Counted from the first letter of the stretch, positions 51,914 through 61,380 are shown. The stretch: 64,000 nucleotides of DNA from DATHTC01 sp963746805 (GCA_963746805.1 CAVVCQ010000008.1:868001-932000); one strand, 5' to 3'. Made by a program: numbers and translations. The notes: generated by a model not told the origin, from the sequence alone.

Positions 51914-52453
51914 ATGGCAATCGGGACGCTTCGGTGCTACGTGATCGACGTCGAGGATCTCGAGGTCGGCGCGTCGTTCTGGTCGGAGGTGACCGGGATT
52001 GCGCGCATCTCGTCGCCGTGGCCCGATCGCTTCGCGTACCTCGGGCACGAGGACGAGACGACGTGGCGGCACGAGGTCATCCTGCACCGGGTTGCGACGG
52101 CGAAGCAGTCGGACCCTGATGCAGTCGACGCCGCCCGCCGCATCGACCCGGCCGCGAACCGTGCACACATCGACATCAGCGTCGATGACGTCGACGTGGC
52201 GATCGCGCAGGTGGAGAAGATCGGCGGCCGCCTGAAATACCCGCCGACGCTCTTCCCCGTCCCGCACGCGTACGAGGGTGCGCGGCCGCTGATCGACTGG
52301 GCGGTCATGCAGGATCCCTTCGGGAACGAGTTCTGCCTCGTCCGCGAGCTCACCCGCGCAGAGCGAAGCGCGCTTCGCGCAGCCGCCGAGCAAGGCTCCG
52401 CCGCCGATGCCCATTGGCGTGCTATCGCCGGCGACGCCCGGACGACGGGTTGA
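51914..52453 (+). CDS. VOC-superfamily protein
   Basis: 179 residues. GGAGG lies four nt before the ATG. 'LRCYVIDVEDLEVGASFWSEVTGIARI' and 'AHIDISVDDVDVAIAQVEKIGGRLKYPPTLFP' with 'WAVMQDPFGNEFCLVREL' are the VOC halves of the glyoxalase-like (DUF/PhzA-type) branch with an acidic residue in the last strand. A 30-residue helical tail ends the protein. It is divergent from the LVIVD-like gene. Confidence 0.82.
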   Translation: MAIGTLRCYVIDVEDLEVGASFWSEVTGIARISSPWPDRFAYLGHEDETTWRHEVILHRVATAKQSDPDAVDAARRIDPAANRAHIDISVDDVDVAIAQVEKIGGRLKYPPTLFPVPHAYEGARPLIDWAVMQDPFGNEFCLVRELTRAERSALRAAAEQGSAADAHWRAIAGDARTTG

Positions 52454-52522
52454 GCGGGTCGGCTACCCGTCGACACGCCGGTTCAGGCGAAGTCGACCGG
52501 GTGCCGAAGCCGAAGGCGTCCA

Positions 52523-52595
<73 letters not shown>

Positions 52596-52606
52596 GCGGG
52601 GGCGCC

Positions 52607-52613
52607 TAGTGTA
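52607..52613. promoter_or_regulatory. Overlapping -10 hexamers for tRNA-Lys and the 2-epimerase gene
   Basis: Plus strand TAGTGT (52607-52612) lies eight nt before ATG 52621. Minus strand TACACT (52613-52608) lies 12 nt before the tRNA 5' end. Divergent promoters share their core. Confidence 0.4.
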
Positions 52614-52620
52614 GCCGTGA

Positions 52621-53661
52621 ATGCGCGTCCTCTCGGTCGTCGGAAACCGGCCCCAGTTCATCAAGTCGGCACCGCTCTCGGCGGCGCTGCGGGACGCCGG
52701 CATCGAGGAAGTGGTCGTCCATACGGGCCAGCACTGGGACGCCGAGATGTCGCAGGTCTTCTTCGAGGAGCTCGGGATCCCGGAGCCCGCCCACCGCCTC
52801 GACCTGCGCACCCCGGACGTCGACGCGATGCGGCCGCCGCTCGAGGAGCTCGTCGCCGCGGAGCGGCCGGACTGGGTGCTCGTCTACGGCGACACGAACT
52901 CGACCGCGGCGGGCGGCCGCGCGGGTGCCGCGAAGGCGGTCCCGGTCGCGCACGTCGAGGCGGGCCTGCGGAGCGGCGACCTCGCCATGCCGGAGGAGTG
53001 GAACCGGATCGAGGTCGACCGCATCGCCGCGCTCCTGTTCGCGCCCGACGAGCGCTCGGCGCAGACCCTGCGCGACGAGGGCGTCCACGGCGAGATCGCG
53101 GTCGTCGGGGACGTGATGGCCGACGCGACGCTGCGCTTCGCGCCGGTCGCCCGCGCGAGGGCCCCGATCGACCGCGAGCCGGGCAGCTACGCGGTCGCGA
53201 CCGTGCACCGCGAGGCGAACGTCCTGCAGCCACGGCTCGGCCGGATCGTCGAGGGCCTGAAGCGGGTCGGGCTCCCCGTGCTCTTCCCTGCCCACCCGCG
53301 CACCCGCGCGGCGATCGAGCGCGAGGGCCTGAGCCTCGCCCCGGAGGTCGAGCTCCTGCCACCGCTCGGGTACCTCGAGATGGCCTCGCTCGCCTCGCAG
53401 GCGCGCGTGATCCTCACCGACTCCGGCGGCCTGCAGAAGGAGGCGTACTGGTACCGCGTCCCGGCCGTGACCATGCGGCCCTCGACCGAGTGGGTCGACA
53501 CGCTCGCGGCGGGCGCGAACGTGCTCGTCGACGACGACCCCGAGCGCATCGCCGAGGCGGCGCTTGCCGCCCGCTTCCCCGAGAACGCGCCCCCGCTGTA
53601 CGGCGACGGCCGCGCCTCGGTTGCGATTGCACACACCCTCGCTAGGCTGAGCCGGTCATGA
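52621..53661 (+). CDS. wecB: UDP-N-acetylglucosamine 2-epimerase family protein
   Basis: 346 residues, a GT-B-fold epimerase. 'GNRPQFIK', 'HTGQHWD', 'HVEAGLRSGD', 'PEEWNRIEVDRI', 'VHREAN' and 'DSGGLQKEAYW' are the family motifs. It interconverts UDP-GlcNAc and UDP-ManNAc, or as WbpI acts on the 2,3-diacetamido uronic acid. The sequence cannot tell which, but the following genes favour the uronic acid route. No Shine-Dalgarno site; probably leaderless. The end overlaps the dehydrogenase gene by 4 nt (ATGA). Confidence 0.92.
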   Translation: MRVLSVVGNRPQFIKSAPLSAALRDAGIEEVVVHTGQHWDAEMSQVFFEELGIPEPAHRLDLRTPDVDAMRPPLEELVAAERPDWVLVYGDTNSTAAGGRAGAAKAVPVAHVEAGLRSGDLAMPEEWNRIEVDRIAALLFAPDERSAQTLRDEGVHGEIAVVGDVMADATLRFAPVARARAPIDREPGSYAVATVHREANVLQPRLGRIVEGLKRVGLPVLFPAHPRTRAAIEREGLSLAPEVELLPPLGYLEMASLASQARVILTDSGGLQKEAYWYRVPAVTMRPSTEWVDTLAAGANVLVDDDPERIAEAALAARFPENAPPLYGDGRASVAIAHTLARLSRS

Positions 53662-54969
53662 GCCAAGAGATCACAACACCGACCGGAACCGCCGTGGAGA
53701 CGCAGCTGCGGACGGTCGACGTCGCGGTCGTGGGCGCCGGCTACGTCGGCCTCCCGCTCGCACAGACGTTCGCCGAGGCCGGGCGGACGGCCCTGCTCGT
53801 CGAGGTCGTCCCCGCGGTCGTCGAGGCGCTGAACCGCGGCGAGAGCCACATCAAGGACATCGCCACGGAGCGCCTCCGCCCGCTCGTCGAGTCGGGCGCG
53901 ATCCGCGCCACCACCGACTTCGCGGAGGTCCGCGGCGCAGACGCGATCCTGATCGCCGTCCCGACGCCACTCTCGCAGCAGCGCGAGCCCGACCTCTCGT
54001 ACGTCGAGGAGGCCGGGCGCAGGCTGGCGCCGCACCTGCGCGCGGGCCACGTCGTGGTGCTCGAGTCGACCACGTACCCGGGGACGACGCGCGAGATCCT
54101 CAAGCCGATCCTCGAGCAGGGCAGCGGCCTCGTCGCAGGCGAGGACTTCCTGCTCGCCTTCTCCCCGGAGCGCGTCGACCCGGGCCGCACCGACTGGACG
54201 ACGAAGACGACGCCGAAGATCCTCGGCGGGATCAACGCCGCCTCCACCGAGGCGGCCGCCGCCGTCTACCGCACGGCCGTCGACACCGTCCACACCGTCT
54301 CGACGCCCGAGGCGGCCGAGCTGACGAAGCTGCTGGAGAACATCTTCCGCTCGGTCAACATCGCGCTCGTCAACGAGCTCGCGCAGCTCTGCGACCGGAT
54401 GGACATCGACGTCTGGGAGGTCGTGGACGCCGCGGCGACGAAGCCGTTCGGGTTCATGTCGTTCAAGCCCGGCCCGGGCCTGGGCGGCCACTGCATCCCC
54501 CTCGACCCGTTCTACCTCTCGTGGAAGGCGCGCGAGTACGACTTCTCCACGCGCTTCGTCGAGCTGGCGGGCGAGATCAACAACAACATGCCGTACTTCT
54601 GCCGCTCGGTCGTCTCGCAGGCGCTGAACCACGGCGCACAGAAGTCGCTGAAGGGCTCCCGCATCCTCGTGCTCGGCGTCGCCTACAAGGCGGACATCGA
54701 AGACGAGCGCGAGTCGCCCGCCGAGAAGCTGATCCACCTGCTGCGGAACGCGGGCGCCGAGGTCGCCTACCACGACCCGCACGTGCCGCGCTTCCACGGG
54801 CTGACCTCGATCGAGCTCCGAGCCGGAGGACCACGACTGCGTCGTGATCGTCACCGCGCACTCGGCCATCGACTACGCGGAGATCGTCGAGCGCTCGGAC
54901 GTGGTCGTCGACTTCCGCAACGCCACGGGCGAGCTCGGCGCCGCGAGCCCGAAGGTCTGGAAGCTCTGA
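53658..54969 (+). CDS. UDP-N-acetyl-sugar 6-dehydrogenase (WbpA/WecC type), with a one-base insertion
   Basis: About 436 residues after correction. NAD motif 'VVGAGYVGLPLAQ', central 'AVDTVHTVSTPEAAELTKLLENIFRSVNIALVNELA', catalytic Cys in 'GPGLGGHCIPLDPFYLSWKAR', and C-terminal 'VLGVAYKADIEDERESPAEKLI' identify a four-electron oxidising dehydrogenase making the uronic acid. The frame changes at 54815-54825; removing one base gives 'IESEPEDHDCVVIVTAHSAIDY', the normal end, to a TGA at 54967. Without this correction it appears fused to the next gene, which is not real. Confidence 0.9.
54815..54825. other. Probable one-base insertion in the UDP-sugar dehydrogenase gene
   Basis: The frame changes inside GAGCTCCGAGCC. 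Deleting one base restores the C-terminal NAD-binding domain. Confidence 0.75.
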
Positions 54970-55946
54970 GCACCAGGATCGGCCAGGCCGGCCTCGGCTA
55001 CTGGGGCACGAACCTCGTCCGCAACTTCGACGAGCTCGCGGAGCTGACCTGGCTCTGCGACGCCGACCCGGAGCGGCAGCAGCAGTTCTCCCGCCGCTAC
55101 CCGCAGGCGCGGATGACGGCCGAGTTCGACGACCTGCTCGCGGCCGGAGACGTCGATGCGGTCGTGCTCGCGACGCCGGTGACGACCCACTACGAGCTCG
55201 CCAAGCGGGCGCTCCTCGCCGACAAGCACGTGTTCGTCGAGAAGCCTCCGGCGATGCGCGGAGCCGAGATGGAGGAGCTCGTCGAGCTCGCACAGGAGCG
55301 CGGCCGCGTGCTGATGCCGGGCCACCTGCTCCTCTACCACCCCGCGGTGCAGAAGGTGAAGGCGCTCATCGACGGGGGCGACCTCGGCGACGTCCTCTGC
55401 ATCTACGGCAACCGCCAGAACCTCGGGAAGATCCGCAAGGACGAGAACGCGCTGTGGTCGCTCGGCGTCCACGACCTGTCGGTGATCCTGTACCTGCTCG
55501 ACGAGGAGCCGATCGAGGCCGTGGCGCACGGGAACGCGTTCCTCAACCCGGGCGTCGAGGACGTCGTCTTCTGCTACCTCCGCTTCCCCTCGGGGAAGAT
55601 CGCGCACATGCACCTGTCGTGGCTCGACCCGCACAAGATGCGGAAGCTGACCGTGGTCGGGCGCGAGAAGATGGTCGTGTTCGACGACATGGAGCTGGAG
55701 CGCAAGGTGACGATCTACGAGAAGGCGCCGTGGGAGCCCGCGAGCACGTACGGCGAGTGGCGCACGCGCACCGGCGACATCTTCAGCCCGAAGGTGGCGA
55801 ACGACGAGCCGCTGCGACTCGAGTGCGGGCACTTCGTCGAACTCGTCGAGCGCGGGCCCGGCGACTACCGCGAGGCGACCGACGGGCTCGCGGTCGTGCG
55901 CACGCTGGAGCAGCTGCAGGCCTCGCTCGCGCCCGTCCCGGCGTAA
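54966..55946 (+). CDS. Gfo/Idh/MocA oxidoreductase (WbpB/WlbA-like)
   Basis: 326 residues. NAD fold 'IGQAGLGYWGTNLVRNFDELAELTWLCDADPER', sugar-binding 'VFVEKPPAMRGAEMEEL' and 'ENALWSLGVHDLSVILYLL' are typical. In the Wbp pathway WbpB oxidises C3 of UDP-GlcNAcA to the 3-keto sugar for transamination. The only start at the expected site is a CTG at 54966 that overlaps the dehydrogenase stop as CTGA, mirroring the ATGA overlaps nearby; a miscalled ATG is possible. Confidence 0.86.
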   Translation: MSTRIGQAGLGYWGTNLVRNFDELAELTWLCDADPERQQQFSRRYPQARMTAEFDDLLAAGDVDAVVLATPVTTHYELAKRALLADKHVFVEKPPAMRGAEMEELVELAQERGRVLMPGHLLLYHPAVQKVKALIDGGDLGDVLCIYGNRQNLGKIRKDENALWSLGVHDLSVILYLLDEEPIEAVAHGNAFLNPGVEDVVFCYLRFPSGKIAHMHLSWLDPHKMRKLTVVGREKMVVFDDMELERKVTIYEKAPWEPASTYGEWRTRTGDIFSPKVANDEPLRLECGHFVELVERGPGDYREATDGLAVVRTLEQLQASLAPVPA

Positions 55947-55948
55947 CC

Positions 55949-56599
55949 GTGGGCGCCGAGATCCACCCGACCGCGGTCGTCTACCCGGGCACCGTCCTGG
56001 GCGAGGGCGTGAAGGTGCTCGAGCACGCCGTCGTCGGGAAGCAGCCCACGCTCTCGCCGCGCTCGACGGCGAAGCGCGAGCCGCTCGAGCCGGCAGTCCT
56101 CGGCGACGGCGCGATCGTCTCCACCGGCGCGATCGTCTTCGCCGGGACGCGGATCGGCGCCCGCGCGATCGTCGGCGACCAGGCGTGCATCCGTGAGCGG
56201 GTGGAGCTCGGCGACGACGTCGTGGTGGGCCGTGGCTCGCTCGTCGAGAACGACACCACGATCGGGGCGATGACGAAGATCCAGGCGATGGCCTACATCA
56301 CGGCCTACTCGACGCTCGAGGAGCACGTCTTCATCGCACCGTGCGTGCAGACGACGAACGACAACTGGATGGGTCGCACGGAGAAACGGTTCGGGAACGT
56401 GAAGGGCCCGACGATCCGCCGCGGCGCCCGGGTCGGCGGCGGCGTCGTGCTCCTCCCGGGGATCGAGATCGGCGAGGAGGCGTTCGTCGGCGCCGGCGCG
56501 GTCGTGACGAAGGACGTGCCGCCGCGGACGGTCGTCGTCGGCGTCCCCGCGAGAGCGCTGCGCGAGGTCCCGGACGAGGAGCTGCTCGAGAACCAGTGA
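55949..56599 (+). CDS. Hexapeptide-repeat N-acetyltransferase (WbpD/WlbB-like)
   Basis: 216 residues from GTG, two nt after the oxidoreductase stop. Left-handed beta-helix repeats run from 'AEIHPTAVVYPGTVLGEGVKVLEHAVVG' to 'RRGARVGGGVVLLPGIEIGEEAFVGAGAVVTKDVPPRTVVVGVPAR', with the catalytic His/Asn loop 'CVQTTNDNWMGRTEKRF' as in WlbB, which acetylates the 3-amino group of UDP-sugar uronic acids. The WbpE aminotransferase that should make its substrate is not in the window. Confidence 0.88.
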   Translation: MGAEIHPTAVVYPGTVLGEGVKVLEHAVVGKQPTLSPRSTAKREPLEPAVLGDGAIVSTGAIVFAGTRIGARAIVGDQACIRERVELGDDVVVGRGSLVENDTTIGAMTKIQAMAYITAYSTLEEHVFIAPCVQTTNDNWMGRTEKRFGNVKGPTIRRGARVGGGVVLLPGIEIGEEAFVGAGAVVTKDVPPRTVVVGVPARALREVPDEELLENQ

Positions 56600-56602
56600 G
56601 GC

Positions 56603-58225
56603 TCAGCGACGCTTCGCGTACGCGAGCGTGTACGGCCCCGAACCGGGCACGCCGATCTTGACCTGCACGTAGTACCAGCCCCGGCCGCGCTTCCTCGGCG
56701 CGGTGAAGGCGAAGCGCTCCTGGGCGCCGCGGGCGCGCGAGTGCATGATCCGCCGGCGCTGCACGCGCAGCGACAGGCCCTCGACCGTGGTCGTGCCGGG
56801 GCGCCAGAGCGAGAGCTTCGCGCCGGCCCGGCCGGACAGCGAGGCATAGAGCCGCTGCCCGTCGCGCAGGAAGACGCGGTAGACGTCGCTCTGGTCGTCC
56901 CAGAAGTCGATCGTCGCCTCGATGCGGCCGCCGCGCGCACCGAACAGGGTGCGGGCCTGCGTCCCGGCGTCGTCGTTGGACTCGAGCCGGTCGGCGGCCG
57001 GGATCCGACCCGACGTCGCCTGCGCGATCGCCGCCGTGACGTCCAGCCGTCCCCACCCGGCGAGATGGTCGCGCCCGAGCGGGCACTCGCGGCAGCCCGA
57101 CGACGCGTTCGCGTCCACGGCAGTCCGGGTGAGGAGGAACGAGACCTGGTCGGGCGTCAGCGCGGGATTCACGGACAGGAGCAGCGCAGCGGCGCCCGAG
57201 ACCTGCGGCGCCGCGAACGACGTTCCCTCGGCGCGCCGGTAGTCCTCGGGGCCGCAATCCGAGTACCCGGTCGGGACGCAGCCCGGCTTCGACAGCGCGC
57301 GCGGGTAGGTCGAGACGATCTCCTGCCCCGGCGCGGCGACGTCGTTGAAGATCCGGTCGCGGTCGGAGAAGTCCGGGACGGAGCCGTCGCGGGCCAGCGC
57401 GCTCACGCCGATGACGTGCGGCAGCGCGGCCGGGTAGCTCGCGAACGGCCACGGCCGACTCGGCGCCTGGTCGGCGTTGCCGACGGCCGCGACGACGACG
57501 ACGCCGCGGGCGACCGCGTACTCGATCGCCGCAGCCTCGAGCGGCGAGAAGGTGTCGCGTTCCGGGTTGAGCGGGTCGCGGACGCCGCCGAGGCTGAGGT
57601 TGATCACGCGCGCGCCGCTGTCGACGGCCCAGCGCACCGCCTGGACCTCGGCCTCGAGCGAGACGGTCCCGTCGGAGCGCACGACCTTGCCCACGAGGAG
57701 CTTCGAGCCGAAGGCGATCCCGGCCGTCCCCTTGGCGTCGTGCAGCGCCGCGATCACGCCCGCGACGAAGGTCCCGTGGCCCTGCTGGTCGGTGGTCGCG
57801 CGGCCGCGGACGAAGCTCCGGGACGCGGCGATCCGGTCGCGGAACTCCGGATGGTCGCCGTCGATCCCGGAGTCGATGACAGCGACCAGCGGGCCCGCGA
57901 GCGGCGGCGGCTCGGCCCAGGACGCGAACGCGCGGACGTGCTCGAGGTACCACTGGCGCGGGTACAGCGGGTCGGTCGGGGTGAACGCGAGCCGGCGCGC
58001 GTTGTCGAGACGCTCGACCCAGGCGACGCCGGCGACGCGGGCGGGGGCCTCGTCGGCCGTGACGGTGAGCGCGCCGAGCGCGAGGTGCTCGCGCGTGACC
58101 CGGCCGTCGAGCCGCGCGGCGACGGCGTCCGCGTCCGCCCCGGGAACGAGGCCGACGGCGTAGCGCGCCCCCTGCGCCGGCGCCGCGAAGACGAGCGCGA
58201 CCCCGACGGCTGCGAAGAGCTTCAT
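56603..58225 (-). CDS. Secreted subtilisin-family (S8) serine protease
   Basis: 540 residues. Signal peptide (1-19), then a short propeptide-like region and the protease with catalytic Asp118 in 'VAVIDSGIDGDHPE', His150 in 'GHGTFVAG' and Ser336 in 'GTSFAAPQVSG'. A ~110-residue beta-rich domain ('YRVFLRDGQRLYASLSGRAGAKLSLW', PPC-like) ends the protein. Pairs of Cys in the last third ('GCVPTGYSDCG', 'SGCRECPLG') may form disulfides. Its ATG overlaps the SpoIID stop by 4 nt, so the two secreted proteins are made together. Confidence 0.93.
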   Translation of the reverse strand: MKLFAAVGVALVFAAPAQGARYAVGLVPGADADAVAARLDGRVTREHLALGALTVTADEAPARVAGVAWVERLDNARRLAFTPTDPLYPRQWYLEHVRAFASWAEPPPLAGPLVAVIDSGIDGDHPEFRDRIAASRSFVRGRATTDQQGHGTFVAGVIAALHDAKGTAGIAFGSKLLVGKVVRSDGTVSLEAEVQAVRWAVDSGARVINLSLGGVRDPLNPERDTFSPLEAAAIEYAVARGVVVVAAVGNADQAPSRPWPFASYPAALPHVIGVSALARDGSVPDFSDRDRIFNDVAAPGQEIVSTYPRALSKPGCVPTGYSDCGPEDYRRAEGTSFAAPQVSGAAALLLSVNPALTPDQVSFLLTRTAVDANASSGCRECPLGRDHLAGWGRLDVTAAIAQATSGRIPAADRLESNDDAGTQARTLFGARGGRIEATIDFWDDQSDVYRVFLRDGQRLYASLSGRAGAKLSLWRPGTTTVEGLSLRVQRRRIMHSRARGAQERFAFTAPRKRGRGWYYVQVKIGVPGSGPYTLAYAKRR

Positions 58226-59844
58226 GCCGGCTTGACTTCGAGCAGCCGCGAGAGACCCACCGCGTACCCCCGGCCCGGGGCGTAGCGCGCGCGGTAGGCG
58301 CCCGGCTCGAGGGCGACCTTCGCCGTGAACGCGCCGCTCGCGGCCGGCTGCAACGTCGCGAGCGTGCGCCAGGCCCCGACCCCGTCGCGGCGCTGGACGG
58401 CGACGGTCGCACCGGCCGTCACGGGCGTGACCGTCCCGCTCAGAGCCGTCGGCGTCGTCGGCGGGACGAGTCGGACGCGCGGCGCGACGAGCACGCGCGC
58501 GGGCGGCGTCCGGACGGTCCCGCTGGCGAGGCGGTACTCGGTCGAGACCGCCGGCTTCACACGCGTGGCGACCGCGCCGCCGGCGCCGGGCTTGACCGCG
58601 CCGACCGGCGCCCACTGCCCGCCGTACGGCTTCGCCTCGAGCGTCGCAGCCAGCCCGCGTGCGAGACCGGCGAGCGTCACGGTGCCGCCCGCCTCGACCG
58701 GCCGGGCGGGCTTCTGCAGCGCCAGCGTGCCGACGCGGAACCAGGTGGAGCGCAGGCCGAGCTTCGTTCGGACGTCGCCGCCGCGCACCTCGGTCTCGCC
58801 GGCGTCGGTGACGACGGTGACGAGGTCGACCCGCTGCGACGCGTTCACCGTCATGCGCACGTCGAGTATCGCCCCCTTCACGCCGAGCTTCTTCGCGAGG
58901 GCCGGCGCCGTGAAGGCGACCGGGCCCCAGCTGTGGTGCGGCGAGGCGCCGTCGTACGGGTCGGCGACCGAGACGAGGTAGGGCACCGGCTCGCCCGACC
59001 ACGTGTCGGCCGCGCTGGCGGTACGCCCGCCGCTCGTCGAGAAGAAGAACGTCTGGGCGACCTTGCCCTCGAACAGGAGCACCTGGCCCGACGTCTCGCC
59101 GACCGCGGTGGTCGTCGCCGGCTCCTCGGCGCGAACGCCGCCGTACACCTGGCTGCGCACGTCCGCATAGAGGTCGAAGGGGCCGGTCCGCCGCGAGGCG
59201 AGCGCGTACGAGCGCGCGACCACGGCCTGCGCCTTCAGGGCCTCGACGGGCCAGCTCGACGGGACCTCGTCCGGAACGACCCCCGCGAGATAGGCCTCGA
59301 GCCCGACGACGTTGACGATGCGGAGCTTCCCGGCCACGACGGTCACCTCGAGCTGGCCGCGGTACGGCCGGCCGTCGAGAAGCAGCGGCTCCGCCCCGGG
59401 CGCGAAGAGCAGCGGCCCGGTCAGCGGCGCCTCGCCCGCACGGACGCGCAGCCCCGGGCCGAACGCGAAGGCCTTCGGCTCCAGCTGGATCGGCGTCCCG
59501 CCCGCGGCGCGCACGGTGAACGGGACGGGCGACGACACGCGCACGGAGGCGCGGCCCTCGCCGAGCAGGACGCGCACGCGCGAGACGGGCGCCGCGCCCA
59601 TGGTCGTGCCGCGGTAGTAGTGCGCGAGGATCCGGTCGTACGTCCAGCCGCGGCTCGCGAACCCGTAGGCGCCCCACTGGCTCATACCGACGCCGTGCCC
59701 CCAGCCGCGGCCGGTGACGACGAAGGTGGGTTGACCGGTCGCCGGCGCCACCACCCCCGCCCCGGCCGGCGCGAATGGCCGGGCGGACACGTCGGAGACG
59801 GCCAAGAGCGCGAACAGCGCGAGGAGTGCGGAGACACGAGCCAT
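58222..59844 (-). CDS. SpoIID/LytB-domain secreted protein
   Basis: 540 residues with signal peptide. The N-terminal 'GRGWGHGVGMSQWGAYGFASRGWTYDRILAHYYRGT' is the exact SpoIID signature for a peptidoglycan lytic transglycosylase; 'VNVVGLEAYLAGVVPDEVPSSWPVEALKAQAVVARSYAL' is the SpoIID core, with 'TFFFSTSGGRTASAADTW' following. The order is permuted compared with Bacillus SpoIID, where the 'WGHGVGMSQWGA' motif is C-terminal. Two Ig/adhesion-like domains follow. No sporulation genes are seen, so a wall-remodelling role is likely. Confidence 0.9.
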   Translation of the reverse strand: MARVSALLALFALLAVSDVSARPFAPAGAGVVAPATGQPTFVVTGRGWGHGVGMSQWGAYGFASRGWTYDRILAHYYRGTTMGAAPVSRVRVLLGEGRASVRVSSPVPFTVRAAGGTPIQLEPKAFAFGPGLRVRAGEAPLTGPLLFAPGAEPLLLDGRPYRGQLEVTVVAGKLRIVNVVGLEAYLAGVVPDEVPSSWPVEALKAQAVVARSYALASRRTGPFDLYADVRSQVYGGVRAEEPATTTAVGETSGQVLLFEGKVAQTFFFSTSGGRTASAADTWSGEPVPYLVSVADPYDGASPHHSWGPVAFTAPALAKKLGVKGAILDVRMTVNASQRVDLVTVVTDAGETEVRGGDVRTKLGLRSTWFRVGTLALQKPARPVEAGGTVTLAGLARGLAATLEAKPYGGQWAPVGAVKPGAGGAVATRVKPAVSTEYRLASGTVRTPPARVLVAPRVRLVPPTTPTALSGTVTPVTAGATVAVQRRDGVGAWRTLATLQPAASGAFTAKVALEPGAYRARYAPGRGYAVGLSRLLEVKPA

Positions 59845-59970
59845 GGACGAGACGACCCCGCGGGCGAGCGTACCGCAGCCGCACGAGCCCTCCGGGCTTG
59901 TTTACGGAACCCTCACGACGCCCCGACCGGCGTTTTCGCTCCGTGAGCAGCGGCAAAGGCCCCCGGGGTC

Positions 59971-61380
59971 ATGCCCGCCAGGGTCGACATCCTCCCTGCG
60001 CGCTATCGCGACGCCGAGCTCATCGGCCGCGGCGGCATGGGCGAGATCTACCGCGCGCTCGACGAGGTGCTGGCCCGCGACGTCGCGGTGAAGCTCCTCG
60101 CGGAGCGCTTCGCACACGAGGACGAGGTACGCGAGCGGTTCACGCGCGAGGCGCTGACGGCGGCTCGGCTGTCCGGCGAGCCGAACGTGGTCACGATCTT
60201 CGACGTCGGCGAGCACCGCGGGCGGCCGTTCATCGTGATGGAGCACCTCGGCGGCGGCTCGCTCGAGGACGTGCTCCGACGCGAGGGCGCGCAGCCGCCC
60301 GGGCGTGCGCTCGACTGGCTCGAGGACGCCGGCCGCGCGCTCGACGCGGCCCACGCGGCCGGGATCGTCCACCGCGACGTCAAGCCGGCGAACCTGCTGC
60401 TCGACGGCGCCGGTCACGTCCACGTCGCCGACTTCGGGATCGCGAGCGCGGCCGGGCTCGACTCCTTCACCCGTCCCGGCACCGTGCTCGGCACCGCCGG
60501 CTACTTCTCGCCCGAGCAGGCGGGCGGGAAGCGCGCCACGTCGGCGAGTGACCGCTACGCGCTCGGCGTCGTCGCGTACGAGCTCCTGTCGGGCGAGCGA
60601 CCGTTCGAGCGCGACAACCCGACCGCAGAGGCGGCGGCGCACGTGCGGGCTCCGATACCGGCGATCTCGGAGGCGAACCCGACACTCCCTCGCGCACTCG
60701 ACGCCGTGTTCGAGCGGGCCCTGGCCAAGGATCCCGCGGCCCGGTTCGTGAGCGCCGCGGAGCTCGTCGCGGCGCTTCGGGACGCCTTCGACACGGATGC
60801 CGGGACGACCCGCGTGACGGCGCCGGCGCCGCTCCCGGCCGAGCCGACGCGCGCGGTCGGGAAACCGCCGCGGCAGACCCTCGGCCCGCTCGCGCTCTTG
60901 CTCACGGTGCTGGCGCTCGCCGTCCTCGGCGGGCTCGTCGCCTACGGCCTCACCCGCGACGACGACGAGCCTCAGACGCAGCAGCCGCAGGGGCGGACGG
61001 TGGTGCGGACGCTCGTCACGACGGCGCCGGGAACGACGCAGCGCGTCACGGTGACGACCCAGGCCGAAGAGGAGCCGCCGCCGGAGGACGAGCCGCCGCC
61101 GCAACAGGGCGCGAACGGCGTGGAGCTCACCGACCAGTCGACCGGGCTCCTCAACGAGGGCCGGTACGAGGAGGCGCTGCCGGTGGCGCAGCAGGCCCTC
61201 GCCGCGCTCCAGGGCAGCGGCGAGCTCTACGAGGCGTACGCGAACTACAACGTCGGGAGGGCACTGCTCGGCCTCGGCCGCTGTGCGGACGCGATCCCGT
61301 ACTTCGACCGCTCCGAGCAGATCCAGGGCGAGCGATCGGAGATCACGCGAGACCGTGCCGCCGCGGAGCAGTGCGCCTGA
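59971..61380 (+). CDS. Membrane-anchored Ser/Thr protein kinase with extracellular TPR-like domain
   Basis: 469 residues. Hanks-type kinase: glycine loop 'GRGGMGEIYRA', Lys41 in 'VAVKLL', HRD at 134-136 ('HRDVKPANLLLD'), DFG at 154-156 and 'GTAGYFSPEQA'. A membrane helix at about 304-326 separates it from a Thr/Pro/Gln-rich linker and a C-terminal helical domain of ~80 residues ('LLNEGRYEEALPVAQQALAALQGSGELYEAYANYNVGRALLGLGRCADAIPYFDRSE') with TPR character. PASTA repeats are absent. Likely a wall or envelope sensor, which fits the divergent subtilase/SpoIID genes. Confidence 0.92.
   Translation: MPARVDILPARYRDAELIGRGGMGEIYRALDEVLARDVAVKLLAERFAHEDEVRERFTREALTAARLSGEPNVVTIFDVGEHRGRPFIVMEHLGGGSLEDVLRREGAQPPGRALDWLEDAGRALDAAHAAGIVHRDVKPANLLLDGAGHVHVADFGIASAAGLDSFTRPGTVLGTAGYFSPEQAGGKRATSASDRYALGVVAYELLSGERPFERDNPTAEAAAHVRAPIPAISEANPTLPRALDAVFERALAKDPAARFVSAAELVAALRDAFDTDAGTTRVTAPAPLPAEPTRAVGKPPRQTLGPLALLLTVLALAVLGGLVAYGLTRDDDEPQTQQPQGRTVVRTLVTTAPGTTQRVTVTTQAEEEPPPEDEPPPQQGANGVELTDQSTGLLNEGRYEEALPVAQQALAALQGSGELYEAYANYNVGRALLGLGRCADAIPYFDRSEQIQGERSEITRDRAAAEQCA

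Noticed and set aside
53658..55946. An apparent 762-residue fusion of the UDP-sugar dehydrogenase and Gfo/Idh oxidoreductase.
   Set aside because: The join is non-coding-like sequence. A one-base correction gives the dehydrogenase its normal C terminus and stop, and the oxidoreductase its own start.
58222..59844. Sporulation gene cluster.
   Set aside because: SpoIID and STAS proteins occur in many non-sporulating actinobacteria; no spo sigma factors or engulfment genes are seen.
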